A stretch of DNA of 64,000 nt from contig NZ_AQYG01000051.1 in the NCBI RefSeq assembly GCF_000380485.1, positions 457,531 through 521,530 on the forward strand, given 5' to 3'. Shown here in pieces: positions 19,920 to 31,595 of this stretch. The stretch's first letter is position 1; each line of letters opens with the position of its first letter. This DNA is from Jongsikchunia kroppenstedtii DSM 45133 (GTDB taxonomy: Bacteria; Actinomycetota; Actinomycetes; Mycobacteriales; Mycobacteriaceae). Under the pieces are notes generated by a model. It had not been told where the DNA came from. It did no database searches and was given only the letters and a program-made list of their open reading frames with translations. Both the position numbers and the translations under genes were made by a program.

Positions 19920-20227
19920 AGTCCACGCATCCAGGTCTCGCGGCCGCCGGATTCCACATCGTCGGCCAGCTCCGCCGCGGCCAGATCATCGGCCGTGGCC
20001 AGCCCCATCCCGGCGAGGACCTCAGCGGGCACCCCCGCGTCGGCCAGCTCCGCCCGGCGATTCACCTGCTCCTGCAACCGGGCGCGCCGACAGGCCTGCA
20101 GGATCTCGGCGGCGATCGCCTGCGGGTGCGTGCGCAGTCCGTCCGCGTCGATGCGGACGTCGGTCGGCAGCCCCTGGTCGGTGGTGTCGACCGACACCCA
20201 ACCGGTCCTGGACGTCACAGTAGGCAT
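19916..20227 (-). CDS. YbaB-like small protein, first gene of the ESX cassette
   Basis: 103 residues. The N-terminal half has GWVSVDTTDQGLPTDVRID followed by a helix HPQAIAAEILQACRRAR, similar in pattern to the strand-helix half of YbaB proteins. The C-terminal half is acidic and Ala-rich. It overlaps the next gene by four bases, so the two are likely co-translated. It could be a diverged YbaB paralogue or an unrelated ESX accessory protein; no motif settles this. Confidence 0.55.
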   Translation of the reverse strand: MPTVTSRTGWVSVDTTDQGLPTDVRIDADGLRTHPQAIAAEILQACRRARLQEQVNRRAELADAGVPAEVLAGMGLATADDLAAAELADDVESGGRETWMRGL

Positions 20228-20287
20228 GGGTCCCCGTTCCTTAATCGGACATATCGGGCACCACCGTAGCCGAGACCGTGCCCGCCG

Positions 20288-20902
20288 TCAGGACGTCACG
20301 TCGGTCCGTCGCCGCCAGCGCCGGAGCAGATGCCAGGCGGTCGGGATCACGATGGTGAGGACGGAGGCGATCATGAAAAGCTCGATGTTGTTGCGTATCA
20401 GCGCGATTCCGCCGAGGTAGTAGCCCAGCAGAATGATGCCGGCCGCCCAGACGATACTGCCGGCAGCACTGAATGCCGTGAACATCCGGTGTCGCATCCC
20501 GCTGAATCCCGCCACGACCGGCGTCAGGGTGCGCACGATTCCGATGAACCGCGCAAAGAACACCGTGAGCGGACCGAATCGGTCGAAATATCGCTGCGTC
20601 TGCGCAAGCGGTTCCGGGCCGATCATCCGCGCCACCCGACCGCGCAGCGCGCCGGTGCCGAGTCGTCGTCCGATGAAGTAGCCGCATTGATCGCCGGCCA
20701 TCGCCGCCAGCGGCACCACGACGCACGGCACCCACAGCGGCGCATACGGGTCCGGTTGCGCCGCAAGAATTCCCGCAGTGAATAGCAGGGAGTCCCCCGG
20801 GAAGATGAAGCCGACGAGCAGACCGGTCTCGATGAAGATCAGCACGCACAGCCCGATCAAGCCACCGGCGGCCATGAACGATTGCACGTCGAACGGGTTC
20901 AC
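20288..20902 (-). CDS. DedA-family membrane protein
   Basis: About 204 residues from the GTG at 20902; an upstream GTG nine bases earlier is also possible. Motifs of the DedA/SNARE-associated family are clear: FIETGLLVGFIFPGDSLLF near residues 25-45, GDQCGYFIGRRLG, and FFARFIGIVRTLTPVVAG. These proteins help flip or recycle polyprenyl-phosphate or other lipids and support membrane proton balance. Four to five helices are predicted. It sits between the ESX cassette and truA. Confidence 0.9.
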   Translation of the reverse strand: MNPFDVQSFMAAGGLIGLCVLIFIETGLLVGFIFPGDSLLFTAGILAAQPDPYAPLWVPCVVVPLAAMAGDQCGYFIGRRLGTGALRGRVARMIGPEPLAQTQRYFDRFGPLTVFFARFIGIVRTLTPVVAGFSGMRHRMFTAFSAAGSIVWAAGIILLGYYLGGIALIRNNIELFMIASVLTIVIPTAWHLLRRWRRRTDVTS

Positions 20903-21024
20903 CCGACCAACGCTACCGCCGCGATTCGGACACTTCACCCGCCGCCGGTTGCGGCACAGCAGGATTCACCGGCTCGTTTCCCACGGTTCACTAAGGCCTC
21001 GGTTCACCAAGTCAGCGCCGGCAG

Positions 21025-21840
21025 TCAGCAGCAGCCGGGCTTACGAACATCGCGGGTGGTCGCATTCCGCGAGGCCAACTCCGCGGCCGGCGGATAGTCG
21101 ACGCCGACCAGACAGAGCCCGCGGGCCTCGGCGACCGGGACCCGGCTCGACCGCTCCCGCTCGGCTAACAGGCCCGCACACCAGTCCACCTCTCGCCGCC
21201 CGTCGCCGACGGCCGCCACCGCGCCCACCAGCGACCGCACCATCGACCAGCAGAACGCATCCGCACTGACCCGGGCGATGAAGACCGAATCCTCCTGGCG
21301 CCAGGAGAAGTCCTGCAGATCCCGAATCGTGGTGGCGCCCTCGCGATGCCGACAGAATGCCGCGAAATCGTTCAGTCCAAGCAGCGCGGTGGACGCCGCC
21401 CGCATTCGCGACAGATCCAGCGGCCGAGTCCAGGTCGCCGTGTCGCGGGCGCGCAGCGGCTCCGCGCCGAACGGCGCTGTGGTCAAGCGGTATTCGTAAT
21501 GCCGCCGCAGCGCGGAGAAACGCGCATCGAACTCGGGCGGCGCGATCGCGGCGGCCCGCACCCGCACGTCATCGGGCAGCATCCGGGCAAGTCGCCGGAC
21601 CAGATTCGCCGGGTCGCCGGCGATCGACCGCGTGTCCAGGGTCGCGGCGCCGACATCGAAATGCGCGACCTGCCCGCTCGCGTGGACTCCCGCGTCCGTG
21701 CGGCCGGCGACGGTCAGCCGGATCGGCTCGCGCAGGATCGTGCTCAATCGGTCCTCGAGGTCGCCGCAGACCGTCCGGCGGCCCGGCTGGGTCGCCCAGC
21801 CGGCGAAGTCGGTGCCGTCGTACGCGATGTCGAGTCGCAC
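21025..21840 (-). CDS. truA: tRNA pseudouridine(38-40) synthase TruA
   Basis: Makes pseudouridine at positions 38-40 of the tRNA anticodon stem. 271 residues from GTG 21840. The catalytic aspartate is in [13 protein letters not shown] near residue 48. [14 protein letters not shown] at the start and [17 protein letters not shown] near residue 205 are family signatures. Normally truA follows rplQ directly; here the two are 27 kb apart on the same strand, with the accessory block between them. The 53-base gap to the NRPS stop leaves little room for an independent promoter, so truA may now be read from the NRPS transcript or from a promoter inside that gene. Confidence 0.96.
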   Translation of the reverse strand: MRLDIAYDGTDFAGWATQPGRRTVCGDLEDRLSTILREPIRLTVAGRTDAGVHASGQVAHFDVGAATLDTRSIAGDPANLVRRLARMLPDDVRVRAAAIAPPEFDARFSALRRHYEYRLTTAPFGAEPLRARDTATWTRPLDLSRMRAASTALLGLNDFAAFCRHREGATTIRDLQDFSWRQEDSVFIARVSADAFCWSMVRSLVGAVAAVGDGRREVDWCAGLLAERERSSRVPVAEARGLCLVGVDYPPAAELASRNATTRDVRKPGCC

Positions 21841-21893
21841 GCGGGTGATCGTCGGGTCCTTTCGTCGGGCTCGATCTGGCCCGTCCAGCGTAG

Positions 21894-24800
21894 TCAGTCC
21901 AGGTCGGATCGGTCCCGTCGGTCATCGGACGCGTCCGCATCACGCTGCGCCAGGTATTCATCGATGGCGCCCGCGTAGCTCTCTACGTTCTGCGGCAACA
22001 GCATCAGCGGATGCGAGCAGGCCACCGTCAACTCGCGGATCGGGCCGCCGATCCGGCCGACCCAGTCGCTTACCGCAGGTGCCTCGGACGGACGGGCCTT
22101 CGCGGACACGAACATCGCCTCCCGCTCGTACCGCCGCGGTCGCCACCGCGCGGCCAGTCCGGTGGCCTCCGTGAAGGTCGCGTGGACCGCGCCGAACTGC
22201 TGACGGTCCAGGTCGGCCAGCGGCCCGCCCAATCCGGTCACCGCGCGCCAGGCATCGTCAACGGATGGTTCGCCGGACCGCGTGTCATGGTCGATGCCGA
22301 ACTCACGCAGCAACTCACCGACCGACTGCCCCTGCTGCAGTGCCGGTCGATCGGCGATCACGTACGTATCGAGCAGGATCAATGCACCCGGCTCCACACC
22401 CGCGGCGGCCAGTGCGGCCGCCATCTCCTGCGCGATCAATCCGCCCAGAGACCAGCCCAGCAGATGATAGGGCCCGACCGGGTGGCGCCGTCGAATCTCC
22501 GCGAGATAGAAATCGGCAAGAGCGTCAACAGATTTCGCCGCGGCGACCACCGACAACTGGGGATGCTGCAGCCCGATCACAGGACGTCGCGGATCCAGAT
22601 GCGGCAGCAGCGCGGTGTAGCTCCACGCCAGGCCGATCGCGGGCGGCAGCACGAATAACGGAGCCAGCGCCGCATCGGAGCCGCCGCGCAGCGTCAACAG
22701 CGGCGCCAGTGCGCTGTCGGGCGACGCCGCCGATAGTTCGCGGGCCAGCTCCGCCGGAGTCGACGCCGCGAACATGGCGGCTACCGGGACCGAACGGTCG
22801 AGCACTGTTCGCAGCCGTTCCGCGACGGCGGTCGCCGTCAACGAGGTGCCGCCGAGATCGAAGAAGCTGTCGTCCGCCGACACCTCCGCAATCCCGAGGA
22901 CCGCGGCGAAGGCGTCCGCGATCTCGCATTCGAGGCCGGGTGCCGGCGCACGTCCCGGCGCCAGCGGCTCGGGAATCGGCAGCGCGCGGCGGTCCAGCTT
23001 GCCGGCCGGCGTCAGCGGGATCTCGTCGAGCATCGTCACTGAGGCCGGAATCATGTGTCGTGGTAGCCGCGATAACAGCGCGGCGCGGATGGTTCGGCTC
23101 GACAGGGAGCTCCAGGCCGCGGGCACCGCATAGCTGCGCAGCACCGGCTGGCCGGCAGACTCGTCCACCACGGTGACCGCGAATTCGATCTCGGGCAGTG
23201 CCAGCAGCGCATCCTCGACCTCGCCGAGCTCGATCCGGAATCCGCGCACCTGCACCTGGTGGTCGCTACGCCCCAGGTAAGTCAGCGTCCCGTCGGCATT
23301 CGGCCGCACGATGTCGCCGGTCCGGTACATCCGCGTGCCGGCGAAGGCGGCGCCGGCCGCCGGTGGCGTGGCGACGAACCGTTCGGATGTCAGCGCGGCC
23401 CGCCCCTGATAGCCGCGGGCCACCTGCGGCCCCAGCAGATACAGCTCCCCCGCGACCCCAATCGGCACCGGGTGCAGCCGATCGTCCAGCACCAGCACGG
23501 CGGCACCGGCCACCGGCTCGCCGATCGAGATCGGCGAGTGTGCACTCAGCCGAGCAGCCGTGCCGAAGATCGTCGCCTCCGTCGGCCCGTACAGGTTGAT
23601 CACCGTGCGGCGGGGACTGTCGGTGCCCGATCCGCCGGCCCACCGACGCACGACCTCTCGTGCACAGTCCTCGCCGCCCATCGCCAGGGCGCGCAACATC
23701 GGCACGGCGGCCGGGTCCATCCCGGCCACGGCCGCCGGCGTGATGAAGGCGTGCGTCACTCGGTGCCGGTCCATGAACCGGGACAGCTCTGCCCCGCCGT
23801 ACACATCCGTCGGCGCAATCACCATCGTCGACCCGCCGGCCGCGGCCAACAGCAGTTCCAGCACCGAGGCATCGAAACTGGGGGATGCGAATTGCAGTAC
23901 CCGCGAAGTGATCCCGGGCCGCATCCGCTCACGCAGGGTGTCGCGCACCGCGATCAGGCCGCGATGCGAGACCAGTACCCCCTTGGGGCGCCCGGTCGAG
24001 CCCGACGTGTAGATGGTGTACGCCCGCTGATCGAGCCGGATCGGAAGACGTTCCGTCGCGGTGATGGGATCACCCGGCAACGCGGACAATTGGTCGATGA
24101 CGCCTGGCTCCGTCAGATCGAGTACAGGGAGTCCCGCCGTCGTCGGCAGCGCTTCGGTGCCGTGCGTGATCACCAGTCCGACTCCGGAATCGGTCAGCAT
24201 GTGCTCGATCCGGTCGGCCGGATACCGCGGATCGACCGGCAGAAACGCCGCGCCCGAACGAATCACGGCCCAGGTGGCGATCAGCCCCTCGGTCGAACGC
24301 GGCATCGCGATCGCGATACCCGCCTCCGCGCGCGCGTGACCCTGACGGATCAGCAGGCGCGCCAAGCGATTCGACCGGATGTCAAGATCGCGATAGCTGA
24401 GCGAGTCGTCATCGGTGAGCACCGCGAGCCCGTTCCGGTTGAGGTTCACGGCCTCGTCGAGCAGATCCGGGAACACGGCCTGCGCAGCCCCTTCCGGCCC
24501 GAGCGCCGGGCAGAAGGCGGACGTCTCGGCCGGATCGGCAAGGGCGATGTCGCCGATCGGCAGATCCGGCCGCCGCACCAACTCGGCCAGCACGCGGATC
24601 AACCGTCTCGCCAGCGCCAGCGCATCCGCGCCGCGATACCGGTCGGCGGCATATGTCACTGCGACCGACGCCGCCCCGGCCTCCGCCGCCAGCCCGGTGA
24701 CCGTGAACTGCAGATCGAACTTCGCTGCGGCGGACGGTAGTTCGTCCATCGTCACGGTCAGTCCATCGACTACCGGAGCGGCTCCGTCGACCAGCGCGGC

Positions 24801-27800
24801 ACCGAATTCGTGCATCGACAGCATCACCTGGACCAGCGGCGGCCGACCTGGACGACGCACCGGATTGAGGGCCGCCACCACCTCGTCGAACGGCACCGCC
24901 TGGTGATCCCAAGCATCCAGATCGGCATCGCGTACCGCAGCGATCAGATCGTCGCCCAGCATCGCCGGATCGACGGCGGTCCGCAGGGCGAGCGTGTTGA
25001 CGAACATACCGACGACTGACCGGAACCTCGGGTCGGCGCGTCCGGCGACGGGCGTACCGACGACGATGTCGCGGCCGGCACCCATGCGGCACAACAGAAT
25101 CGCCAGGCCCGCATGCACCACCGAGAACGGCGTCGTCGACGACCGTCGGGATCGGTCGAGCAGATCGGCACACAACCCGGCGTCGATCGGCACGGTCACC
25201 GTGCGGGCTCCGGCGTCACCGGTGTCGGCGCCGATCGACGGCACCGTGCATTCGACCGGGACATCCTTCAGCACCACGCGCCAATGATCGAGATCCGCAT
25301 CGGACCGCTGCTCGGTCATCGCCAGGGCGTAGTCGCGGTATCCGATATCGCCCTCCGCCCAGGGCTCCGACCGACCCGACATCCGTTGCCGATAGGCCTC
25401 GACCAGGTCGGTCAGTAACACCGGCATCGAACCGCCGTCCGCCGCGATGTGATGGATCACCAGCACCAGCAAGTGCTCATCGTCGCCGCGCCGGACCAGC
25501 GCTGCGCGCAATGGCGCCTCGCTGCGCGGATCGATGGACAACGAAATAAATTCGCGCACATACTCATCCACGTCGATCCGGGTCGCGTCGAGCACAGGCA
25601 GCAGACCGACAACCTGCCCGGGATCCTCGATGATGTGCTGAATCGGCGCACCGTCCCGCATCGGCAGCATCGTGCGTAACGCGGCATGGCGAGCGACCAC
25701 GTCCACCAGGGCGGCGCGCAGGAGGTCTGCGCGCAGCGGTCCGCGAAGGACGAGCGAGAACGGCATGTTGTAGGACGGATCTTCCGGATCGGCGGCGGCC
25801 AGTGCCCACAACCGGCGCTGCACCGGTGCCAGCGGAATCGGCCCCGTGGAAATAGGATCCGGCAACGGCTGCGCCTGCGTCACGCCGACGTCACCCAGCA
25901 GCAGCGCCAGATCGGCGATCCGTGGATGATCGAACACATCCCGCACGCGCAGGGGCGAGCCGGCATGGCACCCGTTCAGCGCGCTGATCAATCCGGTGGC
26001 CTGCAACGACGTCCCGCCGACGGCGAAGAAGTCGTCGTCGACCGACAGCGCGGCCTGCGGCACCCCCAGCACCTCGGCGAGCGTATCCACCACAACCCGT
26101 TCCGCCTGCGTTCGCGGAGCGCGGCCCTGCGCACCCATGGCGACCAGGACCGGATCCGGCAGCGCGCCGACATCCAGTTTTCCATTGGGGGTCAACGGGA
26201 TCCGGTCGACCTCGGTCACCGAGGCCGGCACCATATGCCGCGGCAGTCGATCTCGCACATGACCGATCAGTTCGACCGGGTCGAGCGCACCGGCCGCCGG
26301 CACCGCGTAGGCGACGACGGCGGCATCGCCCCCCGAACCGTGCACCACCGCGGTCGCGTAGGCGACCGAGTCGTGATCGGTGAGCGCCGAAGCGATCTCG
26401 TCGAGCTCGATCCGGAAGCCGCGCACCTTGACCTGATTATCGGTGCGGCCGTGGTACACCAGCTGGCCCGACTCGTCGCGGTGCACGATGTCGCCGGTGC
26501 GGTACATCACCGTGCCCGGATCACCATGCGGCGCGGCGATAAATCTCGTGGCCGTGAGACCGGCCCGGCGGTGGTAGCCCTGCGCGACGCCGGGACCGCA
26601 CAGATACAGCTCGCCCGGCACATGCGCGGGCACCGGGCGCAGCCGACGATCGAGGACCAGCGCCACGCAGTCCCGTAACGCCCGGCCGATCGTGATCGGC
26701 TGTCCGGCAACGATCTCCGCCGCCGTACTGACCGCTGTGACCTCGGTGGGACCGTAGACGTTGAGGTATCGCCGCCCCGGCGCCCATCGCCGAACCAGCT
26801 GCTCGGGCGCGGCCTCGCCGCCCACACCGAGCGCCACCAGCTTCGGCAACTCGCGGTATGCCGCGACCGCCAGCGCCGACGGGGTCACGAACGCATGCGA
26901 TACCCCGGACTCCGCCAAGAAGTCGACCAACTCGTCGCCGCCATAGATCGTGGGCGGCGCGATCACCATCGTCGCGCCGGCGCCGAACGCGAGGACGAAC
27001 TCGAGCATCGCCGCGTCGAAACTCGGCGAACTGAAATGCAGTGTCCGGCTTCCCGGACCCACGCCGTACCGCTCGCGCAACGATTCCGTCAGAGCTGCCA
27101 GGCCGCGGTGGGACACCGCCACGCCCTTCGGCATTCCCGTCGACCCGGACGTGTAGATCAGATAGGCGGTGGTGTCGAGGCGACGGGCGCGCAAGCCGCG
27201 CGGCAGCCGCTCCGGGATCGCGTCGAGTTCGCCAACCGTCACCCAACAGGTCACGATATCGTCGGCGCCGCTGGCCGATTCGTGCCCCGCGCCGCGGATT
27301 CCCAGGTGCACGCCGGCATCGATCAGCATGTGCCGGCGCCGATCGGCCGGGTACCGCGGATCGATCGGCAAGAACGCCGCGCCGACGAGGGCCAGGGCCC
27401 AGACCGCCGTCACCGATTCCACGGAACGCTCGATCGAGACCGCGACCACCGTGCCCACGCCGCATCCCCGCGCCGACAATGCCTCGGCCCACCGGCGGGC
27501 ACGCCGGTCGATCTCGGCATAGGTCATGGTTCGCGCGCCATCGTCGACGGCCACCGCATACGGATACCGCGAGACGCTGGCCGTCAGGATGTCGGCCAGA
27601 TGGCGCGGGGCCACCTGCCCTCCCGGGACGACCGCCGCCGCGTCCGGTTCGGCCGTCAGCCGATAGTCATCGATGCGGCGGTCTGGGTCGTCGGCCACTT
27701 CTTCGATCAGTGTGCGGAACTGGTCCGCGAGGGCCGTGATCTGCTCGCGGCAGAAGATATTGGTGGCGTAGATGAACCGCAGATCGTCGCCGTCCACGCG

Positions 27801-30800
27801 CAGTTCCAGATCGAACCGTGCGGCACCGGTCTCCAGCTCCATCGCCGTCACCGACAGCCCGTCCAGCGCGATCTCCGCATGCACATGCTCGTCGAACGCC
27901 AATACCACCTGGAACACGGGATGGCGACCGTCGCGGGGCGGATTCAGTTGCGCCACCAGCGTTTCGAACGGCATATCGGCCTGCGTCAGCGCCTCGACAT
28001 CACGGCGACCGACGTCGGCGAGCAGTTCCCGGAAGGTCATCGAGCCGTCCACGGGGGTGCGCAGCGCGACCGAGTTGACGAACATTCCGACGACACCGGC
28101 CAGCTTCGGATCGGCCCGGCCCGCGACCGGCGTGCCGATCACGATGTCGCTGCCGTGCCCGCGCACTTGGACGTCGGGATCACCATGCAGCCGATGCAGC
28201 AACGCCGCCAGCACCGCATGCAGGGTCATGAAACCTGTTGCGTGGCCGCCCGCATGCGCGGCCACGCGATCACGTGTTCCGGACGGCAGCGCCAGTACGA
28301 CGCTGTCGGCTCGCGAATAGCCGTGCGCGAGGCGGTCTCCCGAGCCGATGAGAGCCGGGGTCAACGGTAACGATCCGAGTTCGGACCGCCACCAGTCGGC
28401 GAGCTCGGCCAGCCGTGTGTTCGGCTGCACCGACCCGTCCACGGACAGCCCGAGCATCCGCGCCTGCCATTCGAGGTAGTCGCGGTAGCTCACCGGCAGC
28501 GCCGGCAGGCCTGGGTCGGCACCCGCGTGCACCCTGCGGTAGGCGGTCGCGATGTCCTGAGCGAGCGGCGACATCGACCATCCGTCGGCGGCGATGTGGT
28601 GCACGACGATGGACAGCCGGTGATGCTCGGGGCCGAGGCGATGCAGCGCGGCCCGCATCGGTAGTTCGCGCGTGAGGTCGAAGCCAGCGGTCGCCAGGTC
28701 GTCGACCGCCGCGCGCCACTGCGACTCGGCGATCGGGATAGCCTGCAGCTCGGGAGTATCCGTGGCCGACCGCACGTCCAGCACCGGTCGGCCGTCCCGC
28801 TCGGGGTACACCGTCCGCAACGGTTCGTGTCGATCCACGGCAAGCCGCAACGCGGTCGACAGCGCCGCGACATCCAGCGGGCCGGTCAGGTCGAGCGCGA
28901 ACGCGATGTTGTAGTCGCCGGTCGATGCCAGCTGGTTGAGGAACCATAGCTGCGCGCCGGCGGGGCCGGGCGTACGGCGATTCTCCCCGAGTCCGCCGCG
29001 CAACACCGGCGCCGACGACTGCTCCCCGGTGCCCGGCTCGGCCAGTCGGGCCAGCCCCGCAACCGTCGGCTGGGCGAACAACGCGCGCACGGCGATACGG
29101 TTGCCGGACAACGTTTCCAGCCTTCCGGCCACCTGGGTCGCCAGGAGTGAATTGCCGCCGAGTTCGAAGAAGTCGTCGTCGCGACCGACCAGCGCGACGT
29201 CCAGCCCGAGCTGCTCGGCCACGATCGCCGCGGCCTGTCGCTCGAGCTCGGTGCGCGGAGCGACGTAGACGGACCGCGATTCGGTGGGCCAGACGGCGTC
29301 CGGTTCTGGCAACGCCCGCAGATCGACCTTGCCCGCCCGCGTCATGGGGATGGCGTCGACCACCATCACCGCCGACGGAACCAGATGCCGCGGCAGCTTC
29401 TCGGCAACCCGATCCCGCAGTCCGTGCGAATCGACGCCGGACGCCGGATCAGCCAGCGTCACATAGGAAACCAGCCGGGCCGAGGCACCCGTGCCTGCCG
29501 CAACGGTGACGGCGCCACCGACCGCCGGATCGGCCAACAGTGCCGCATCGACCTCCGCAGGCTCGATCCGGTGGCCGCGGATCTTCACCTGCATGTCGGC
29601 TCGGCCCCAATACTCGAGCTCACCGGAGCCGTTCCAGCGCACCAGATCTCCGGTGCGATACATGCGATCACCTGCCGCTCCGAAACGACTGGCGACGAAC
29701 CGGCTGCTGGTGAGCGAATGATTGCCGTGGTATCCACGTGCCAGATGCGATCCGCAGATGTACAGCTCGCCGAGAACGCCGGGCGGTACCGGCTGCAGCC
29801 GCTCGTCGAGCACCACCACCTCTGCTCCACGAATCGGGTTCCCCATCGAGATCGGGCCACCGGATATCAACGCCGGAGACAGCGTCGCCATCACCGTGGC
29901 TTCGGTCGGTCCGTAGGCGTTGTGCAGCGCCACCGCGGCCGACCACTGCCGAACCGCCTCGGGGTTCGGATGTTCGCCGCCGATCACCAGCACTCGGAGC
30001 CCCGGCGCCTGGTCCGGGCCGAATGTTGCAAGAAGAGAAGGGGTCAGAAACGCATGGGTGATCTGCTGCTGGGCAATGAATTCCGCGATCTCGCGACCAC
30101 CCAGGAGGGAGGCGGGAGCGAGATGCATGCACGCCCCTGCACCGATCGCCATCGTCATCTCCAGGACCGACGCGTCGAAGCTCGGCGACGCGAAATGCAG
30201 CGTTCGGCTGTCCACGGTGATGCCATACCGCTCGATCTGCTCGTCGGCGAGATCCACCAGGCCCCGATGGGTCACCACCACACCTTTCGGGCGTCCGGTC
30301 GTGCCCGAGGTATAGATCAAGTACGCCGGCTGGTGCACATCGAGCCGGGCCGACCGCTCGGACTCGGCGATCGCGACCGATCGCCGATTCCGCTGCGCGA
30401 TCACCGTTTGTGGATCGTCCACGACGATCGTGCGGACACCGGCCAGCTGCGGATCGCTGGGGGCGTCGGTGATGACGAGTTCGGCCGCCGAGTCCGTCAC
30501 CATGAACCGGACGCGGTCGGCCGGATAGCCCGGGTCCACCGGAAGCCAGGCCGCACCGGTGCGAATGACGGCCCATGCCATCACCATCCACGCGGCGCCT
30601 CTCGGCAGCACGATCGCGACGGTCCGCTCCGGACCCGCACCCGCCTCGATCAGCAGTCGAGCCCACCGATTCGACTCACGATCGAGTTCCCCGTAGCTGT
30701 ATCCGCCGCCCGCACACGCCAGCGCCGGCCGCAACGGTTCCGCAGCCGCTGCATCCAGCAGCTCGGTCAGATGCATCGCGGATCGCGCCGCCGCTCCTCT

Positions 30801-31490
30801 GGCCGGGACCAGGGCCGCGCGCTCGCCGTCGGTGAGCAGCGAGACGTCGCCGATCTGCACAAACCGGTCCACGCAGAGCGCATCCACGAGCCGAACCAGC
30901 CGATCACCCAGCCCCTGCACCGTGCCCGGATCGAACAACGCTGTGGCGTAACGGATCTCCAGATCCAGCCCAGTCCCTTCGCCCCCCGTCCCGAAGCGCT
31001 CGGCGAAGGTGAACTGCAGATCGAACTTGGTGCGACCGGTATCGACCGGAGCCGCGACTGCGGGTATCCCTGCGAAGTCGAACTCGATCGCCGTGTGGTC
31101 CTCGACGGCCATCGAGACTTGGAAGAATGGTGCGCCGCCCGCCGCGCGGTCGGGATTCAGCTCCGTCACCAACCGGTCGAACGGCAGATCGGAATTGTCG
31201 AACGCCGCGAGGTCCGCATCGCGAATGCGCTCGATCAATGCGTCGAACGTGTCCGTCTTATCCGCGTGCGTCCGCAGCACCACGGTGTTGACGAACATGC
31301 CGATCAGGCCGTCGATCTCGGCGTCGCCACGGCCCGATACCGGCGTCCCCACGGCGATATCCGACGACCGGCACACCATCCGCAATAGGCTGACGACCGC
31401 CGCATGCAGCACCATGAACAGCGTCGCGTCGGTGGCGCCCGCGATCTCCCTGAGTCGCCGCTGCCTGGCCACACCGAGCGGAATCCGCAC
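21894..31490 (-). CDS. NRPS, modules 2-4 and thioesterase (downstream of amber codon)
   Basis: 3198 residues if counted from the GTG at 31490, but the frame is open up to the amber codon at 31593-31595 and is the same frame as the upstream NRPS gene. Order: second half of condensation domain 2 (1-220); A2 (about 235-730); carrier 2 (LGGNSL, S781); C3 (HHIAADG 964-970); A3 (1295-1775); carrier 3 (S1828); C4 (HHIAADG 2013-2019); A4 (2340-2840); carrier 4 (S2883); type I thioesterase (GWSLGG, S3014; D3041; H3160). Pocket residues by alignment to known A domains: A2 D-A-L-F-V-G-A-V-M-K, A3 D-A-L-F-G-G-V-A-V-K, A4 D-A-L-F-A-G-L-I-F-K. I do not assign substrates. No epimerase domain is seen. A start inside a condensation domain would be non-functional, so this is probably one gene with the upstream part. 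Confidence 0.92.
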   Translation of the reverse strand: MRIPLGVARQRRLREIAGATDATLFMVLHAAVVSLLRMVCRSSDIAVGTPVSGRGDAEIDGLIGMFVNTVVLRTHADKTDTFDALIERIRDADLAAFDNSDLPFDRLVTELNPDRAAGGAPFFQVSMAVEDHTAIEFDFAGIPAVAAPVDTGRTKFDLQFTFAERFGTGGEGTGLDLEIRYATALFDPGTVQGLGDRLVRLVDALCVDRFVQIGDVSLLTDGERAALVPARGAAARSAMHLTELLDAAAAEPLRPALACAGGGYSYGELDRESNRWARLLIEAGAGPERTVAIVLPRGAAWMVMAWAVIRTGAAWLPVDPGYPADRVRFMVTDSAAELVITDAPSDPQLAGVRTIVVDDPQTVIAQRNRRSVAIAESERSARLDVHQPAYLIYTSGTTGRPKGVVVTHRGLVDLADEQIERYGITVDSRTLHFASPSFDASVLEMTMAIGAGACMHLAPASLLGGREIAEFIAQQQITHAFLTPSLLATFGPDQAPGLRVLVIGGEHPNPEAVRQWSAAVALHNAYGPTEATVMATLSPALISGGPISMGNPIRGAEVVVLDERLQPVPPGVLGELYICGSHLARGYHGNHSLTSSRFVASRFGAAGDRMYRTGDLVRWNGSGELEYWGRADMQVKIRGHRIEPAEVDAALLADPAVGGAVTVAAGTGASARLVSYVTLADPASGVDSHGLRDRVAEKLPRHLVPSAVMVVDAIPMTRAGKVDLRALPEPDAVWPTESRSVYVAPRTELERQAAAIVAEQLGLDVALVGRDDDFFELGGNSLLATQVAGRLETLSGNRIAVRALFAQPTVAGLARLAEPGTGEQSSAPVLRGGLGENRRTPGPAGAQLWFLNQLASTGDYNIAFALDLTGPLDVAALSTALRLAVDRHEPLRTVYPERDGRPVLDVRSATDTPELQAIPIAESQWRAAVDDLATAGFDLTRELPMRAALHRLGPEHHRLSIVVHHIAADGWSMSPLAQDIATAYRRVHAGADPGLPALPVSYRDYLEWQARMLGLSVDGSVQPNTRLAELADWWRSELGSLPLTPALIGSGDRLAHGYSRADSVVLALPSGTRDRVAAHAGGHATGFMTLHAVLAALLHRLHGDPDVQVRGHGSDIVIGTPVAGRADPKLAGVVGMFVNSVALRTPVDGSMTFRELLADVGRRDVEALTQADMPFETLVAQLNPPRDGRHPVFQVVLAFDEHVHAEIALDGLSVTAMELETGAARFDLELRVDGDDLRFIYATNIFCREQITALADQFRTLIEEVADDPDRRIDDYRLTAEPDAAAVVPGGQVAPRHLADILTASVSRYPYAVAVDDGARTMTYAEIDRRARRWAEALSARGCGVGTVVAVSIERSVESVTAVWALALVGAAFLPIDPRYPADRRRHMLIDAGVHLGIRGAGHESASGADDIVTCWVTVGELDAIPERLPRGLRARRLDTTAYLIYTSGSTGMPKGVAVSHRGLAALTESLRERYGVGPGSRTLHFSSPSFDAAMLEFVLAFGAGATMVIAPPTIYGGDELVDFLAESGVSHAFVTPSALAVAAYRELPKLVALGVGGEAAPEQLVRRWAPGRRYLNVYGPTEVTAVSTAAEIVAGQPITIGRALRDCVALVLDRRLRPVPAHVPGELYLCGPGVAQGYHRRAGLTATRFIAAPHGDPGTVMYRTGDIVHRDESGQLVYHGRTDNQVKVRGFRIELDEIASALTDHDSVAYATAVVHGSGGDAAVVAYAVPAAGALDPVELIGHVRDRLPRHMVPASVTEVDRIPLTPNGKLDVGALPDPVLVAMGAQGRAPRTQAERVVVDTLAEVLGVPQAALSVDDDFFAVGGTSLQATGLISALNGCHAGSPLRVRDVFDHPRIADLALLLGDVGVTQAQPLPDPISTGPIPLAPVQRRLWALAAADPEDPSYNMPFSLVLRGPLRADLLRAALVDVVARHAALRTMLPMRDGAPIQHIIEDPGQVVGLLPVLDATRIDVDEYVREFISLSIDPRSEAPLRAALVRRGDDEHLLVLVIHHIAADGGSMPVLLTDLVEAYRQRMSGRSEPWAEGDIGYRDYALAMTEQRSDADLDHWRVVLKDVPVECTVPSIGADTGDAGARTVTVPIDAGLCADLLDRSRRSSTTPFSVVHAGLAILLCRMGAGRDIVVGTPVAGRADPRFRSVVGMFVNTLALRTAVDPAMLGDDLIAAVRDADLDAWDHQAVPFDEVVAALNPVRRPGRPPLVQVMLSMHEFGAALVDGAAPVVDGLTVTMDELPSAAAKFDLQFTVTGLAAEAGAASVAVTYAADRYRGADALALARRLIRVLAELVRRPDLPIGDIALADPAETSAFCPALGPEGAAQAVFPDLLDEAVNLNRNGLAVLTDDDSLSYRDLDIRSNRLARLLIRQGHARAEAGIAIAMPRSTEGLIATWAVIRSGAAFLPVDPRYPADRIEHMLTDSGVGLVITHGTEALPTTAGLPVLDLTEPGVIDQLSALPGDPITATERLPIRLDQRAYTIYTSGSTGRPKGVLVSHRGLIAVRDTLRERMRPGITSRVLQFASPSFDASVLELLLAAAGGSTMVIAPTDVYGGAELSRFMDRHRVTHAFITPAAVAGMDPAAVPMLRALAMGGEDCAREVVRRWAGGSGTDSPRRTVINLYGPTEATIFGTAARLSAHSPISIGEPVAGAAVLVLDDRLHPVPIGVAGELYLLGPQVARGYQGRAALTSERFVATPPAAGAAFAGTRMYRTGDIVRPNADGTLTYLGRSDHQVQVRGFRIELGEVEDALLALPEIEFAVTVVDESAGQPVLRSYAVPAAWSSLSSRTIRAALLSRLPRHMIPASVTMLDEIPLTPAGKLDRRALPIPEPLAPGRAPAPGLECEIADAFAAVLGIAEVSADDSFFDLGGTSLTATAVAERLRTVLDRSVPVAAMFAASTPAELARELSAASPDSALAPLLTLRGGSDAALAPLFVLPPAIGLAWSYTALLPHLDPRRPVIGLQHPQLSVVAAAKSVDALADFYLAEIRRRHPVGPYHLLGWSLGGLIAQEMAAALAAAGVEPGALILLDTYVIADRPALQQGQSVGELLREFGIDHDTRSGEPSVDDAWRAVTGLGGPLADLDRQQFGAVHATFTEATGLAARWRPRRYEREAMFVSAKARPSEAPAVSDWVGRIGGPIRELTVACSHPLMLLPQNVESYAGAIDEYLAQRDADASDDRRDRSDLD

Positions 31491-31592
31491 CGTCGCACCG
31501 GAATCGGTGGTCGACCGACCGCGCGGCCGGTCGTACGGCAGCTCCGTGGACTGCGGAATGCCGGACAGCGTGTCACGCCAGAAGTCGAGTTG

Positions 31593-31595
31593 CTA
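31593..31595 (-). other. In-frame amber (TAG) codon splitting the NRPS
   Basis: TAG interrupts condensation domain 2 between GTGSAAA and QLDFWRDTLSG, a conserved position where an ordinary residue is expected. The reading frame is identical before and after it, so no insertion or deletion is involved. One base change (for example from GAG, CAG or AAG) would explain it. Without it the product would be about 4494 residues. Confidence 0.95.

Noticed and set aside
20903..21024. Attachment site or IS end near truA
   Set aside because: Only a short GGTTCAC direct repeat is present; no integrase or transposase is nearby.
29385..31388. Long plus-strand frame opposite the NRPS
   Set aside because: Biased Arg/His-rich translation typical of an antisense frame.
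31490..31490. GTG at 31490 as a genuine start of a separate NRPS gene
   Set aside because: It would begin in the middle of a condensation domain, without an N-lobe and without a good ribosome site.
31490..31595. Frameshift as the cause of the split NRPS
   Set aside because: Both halves are in the same frame; only the TAG codon separates them.
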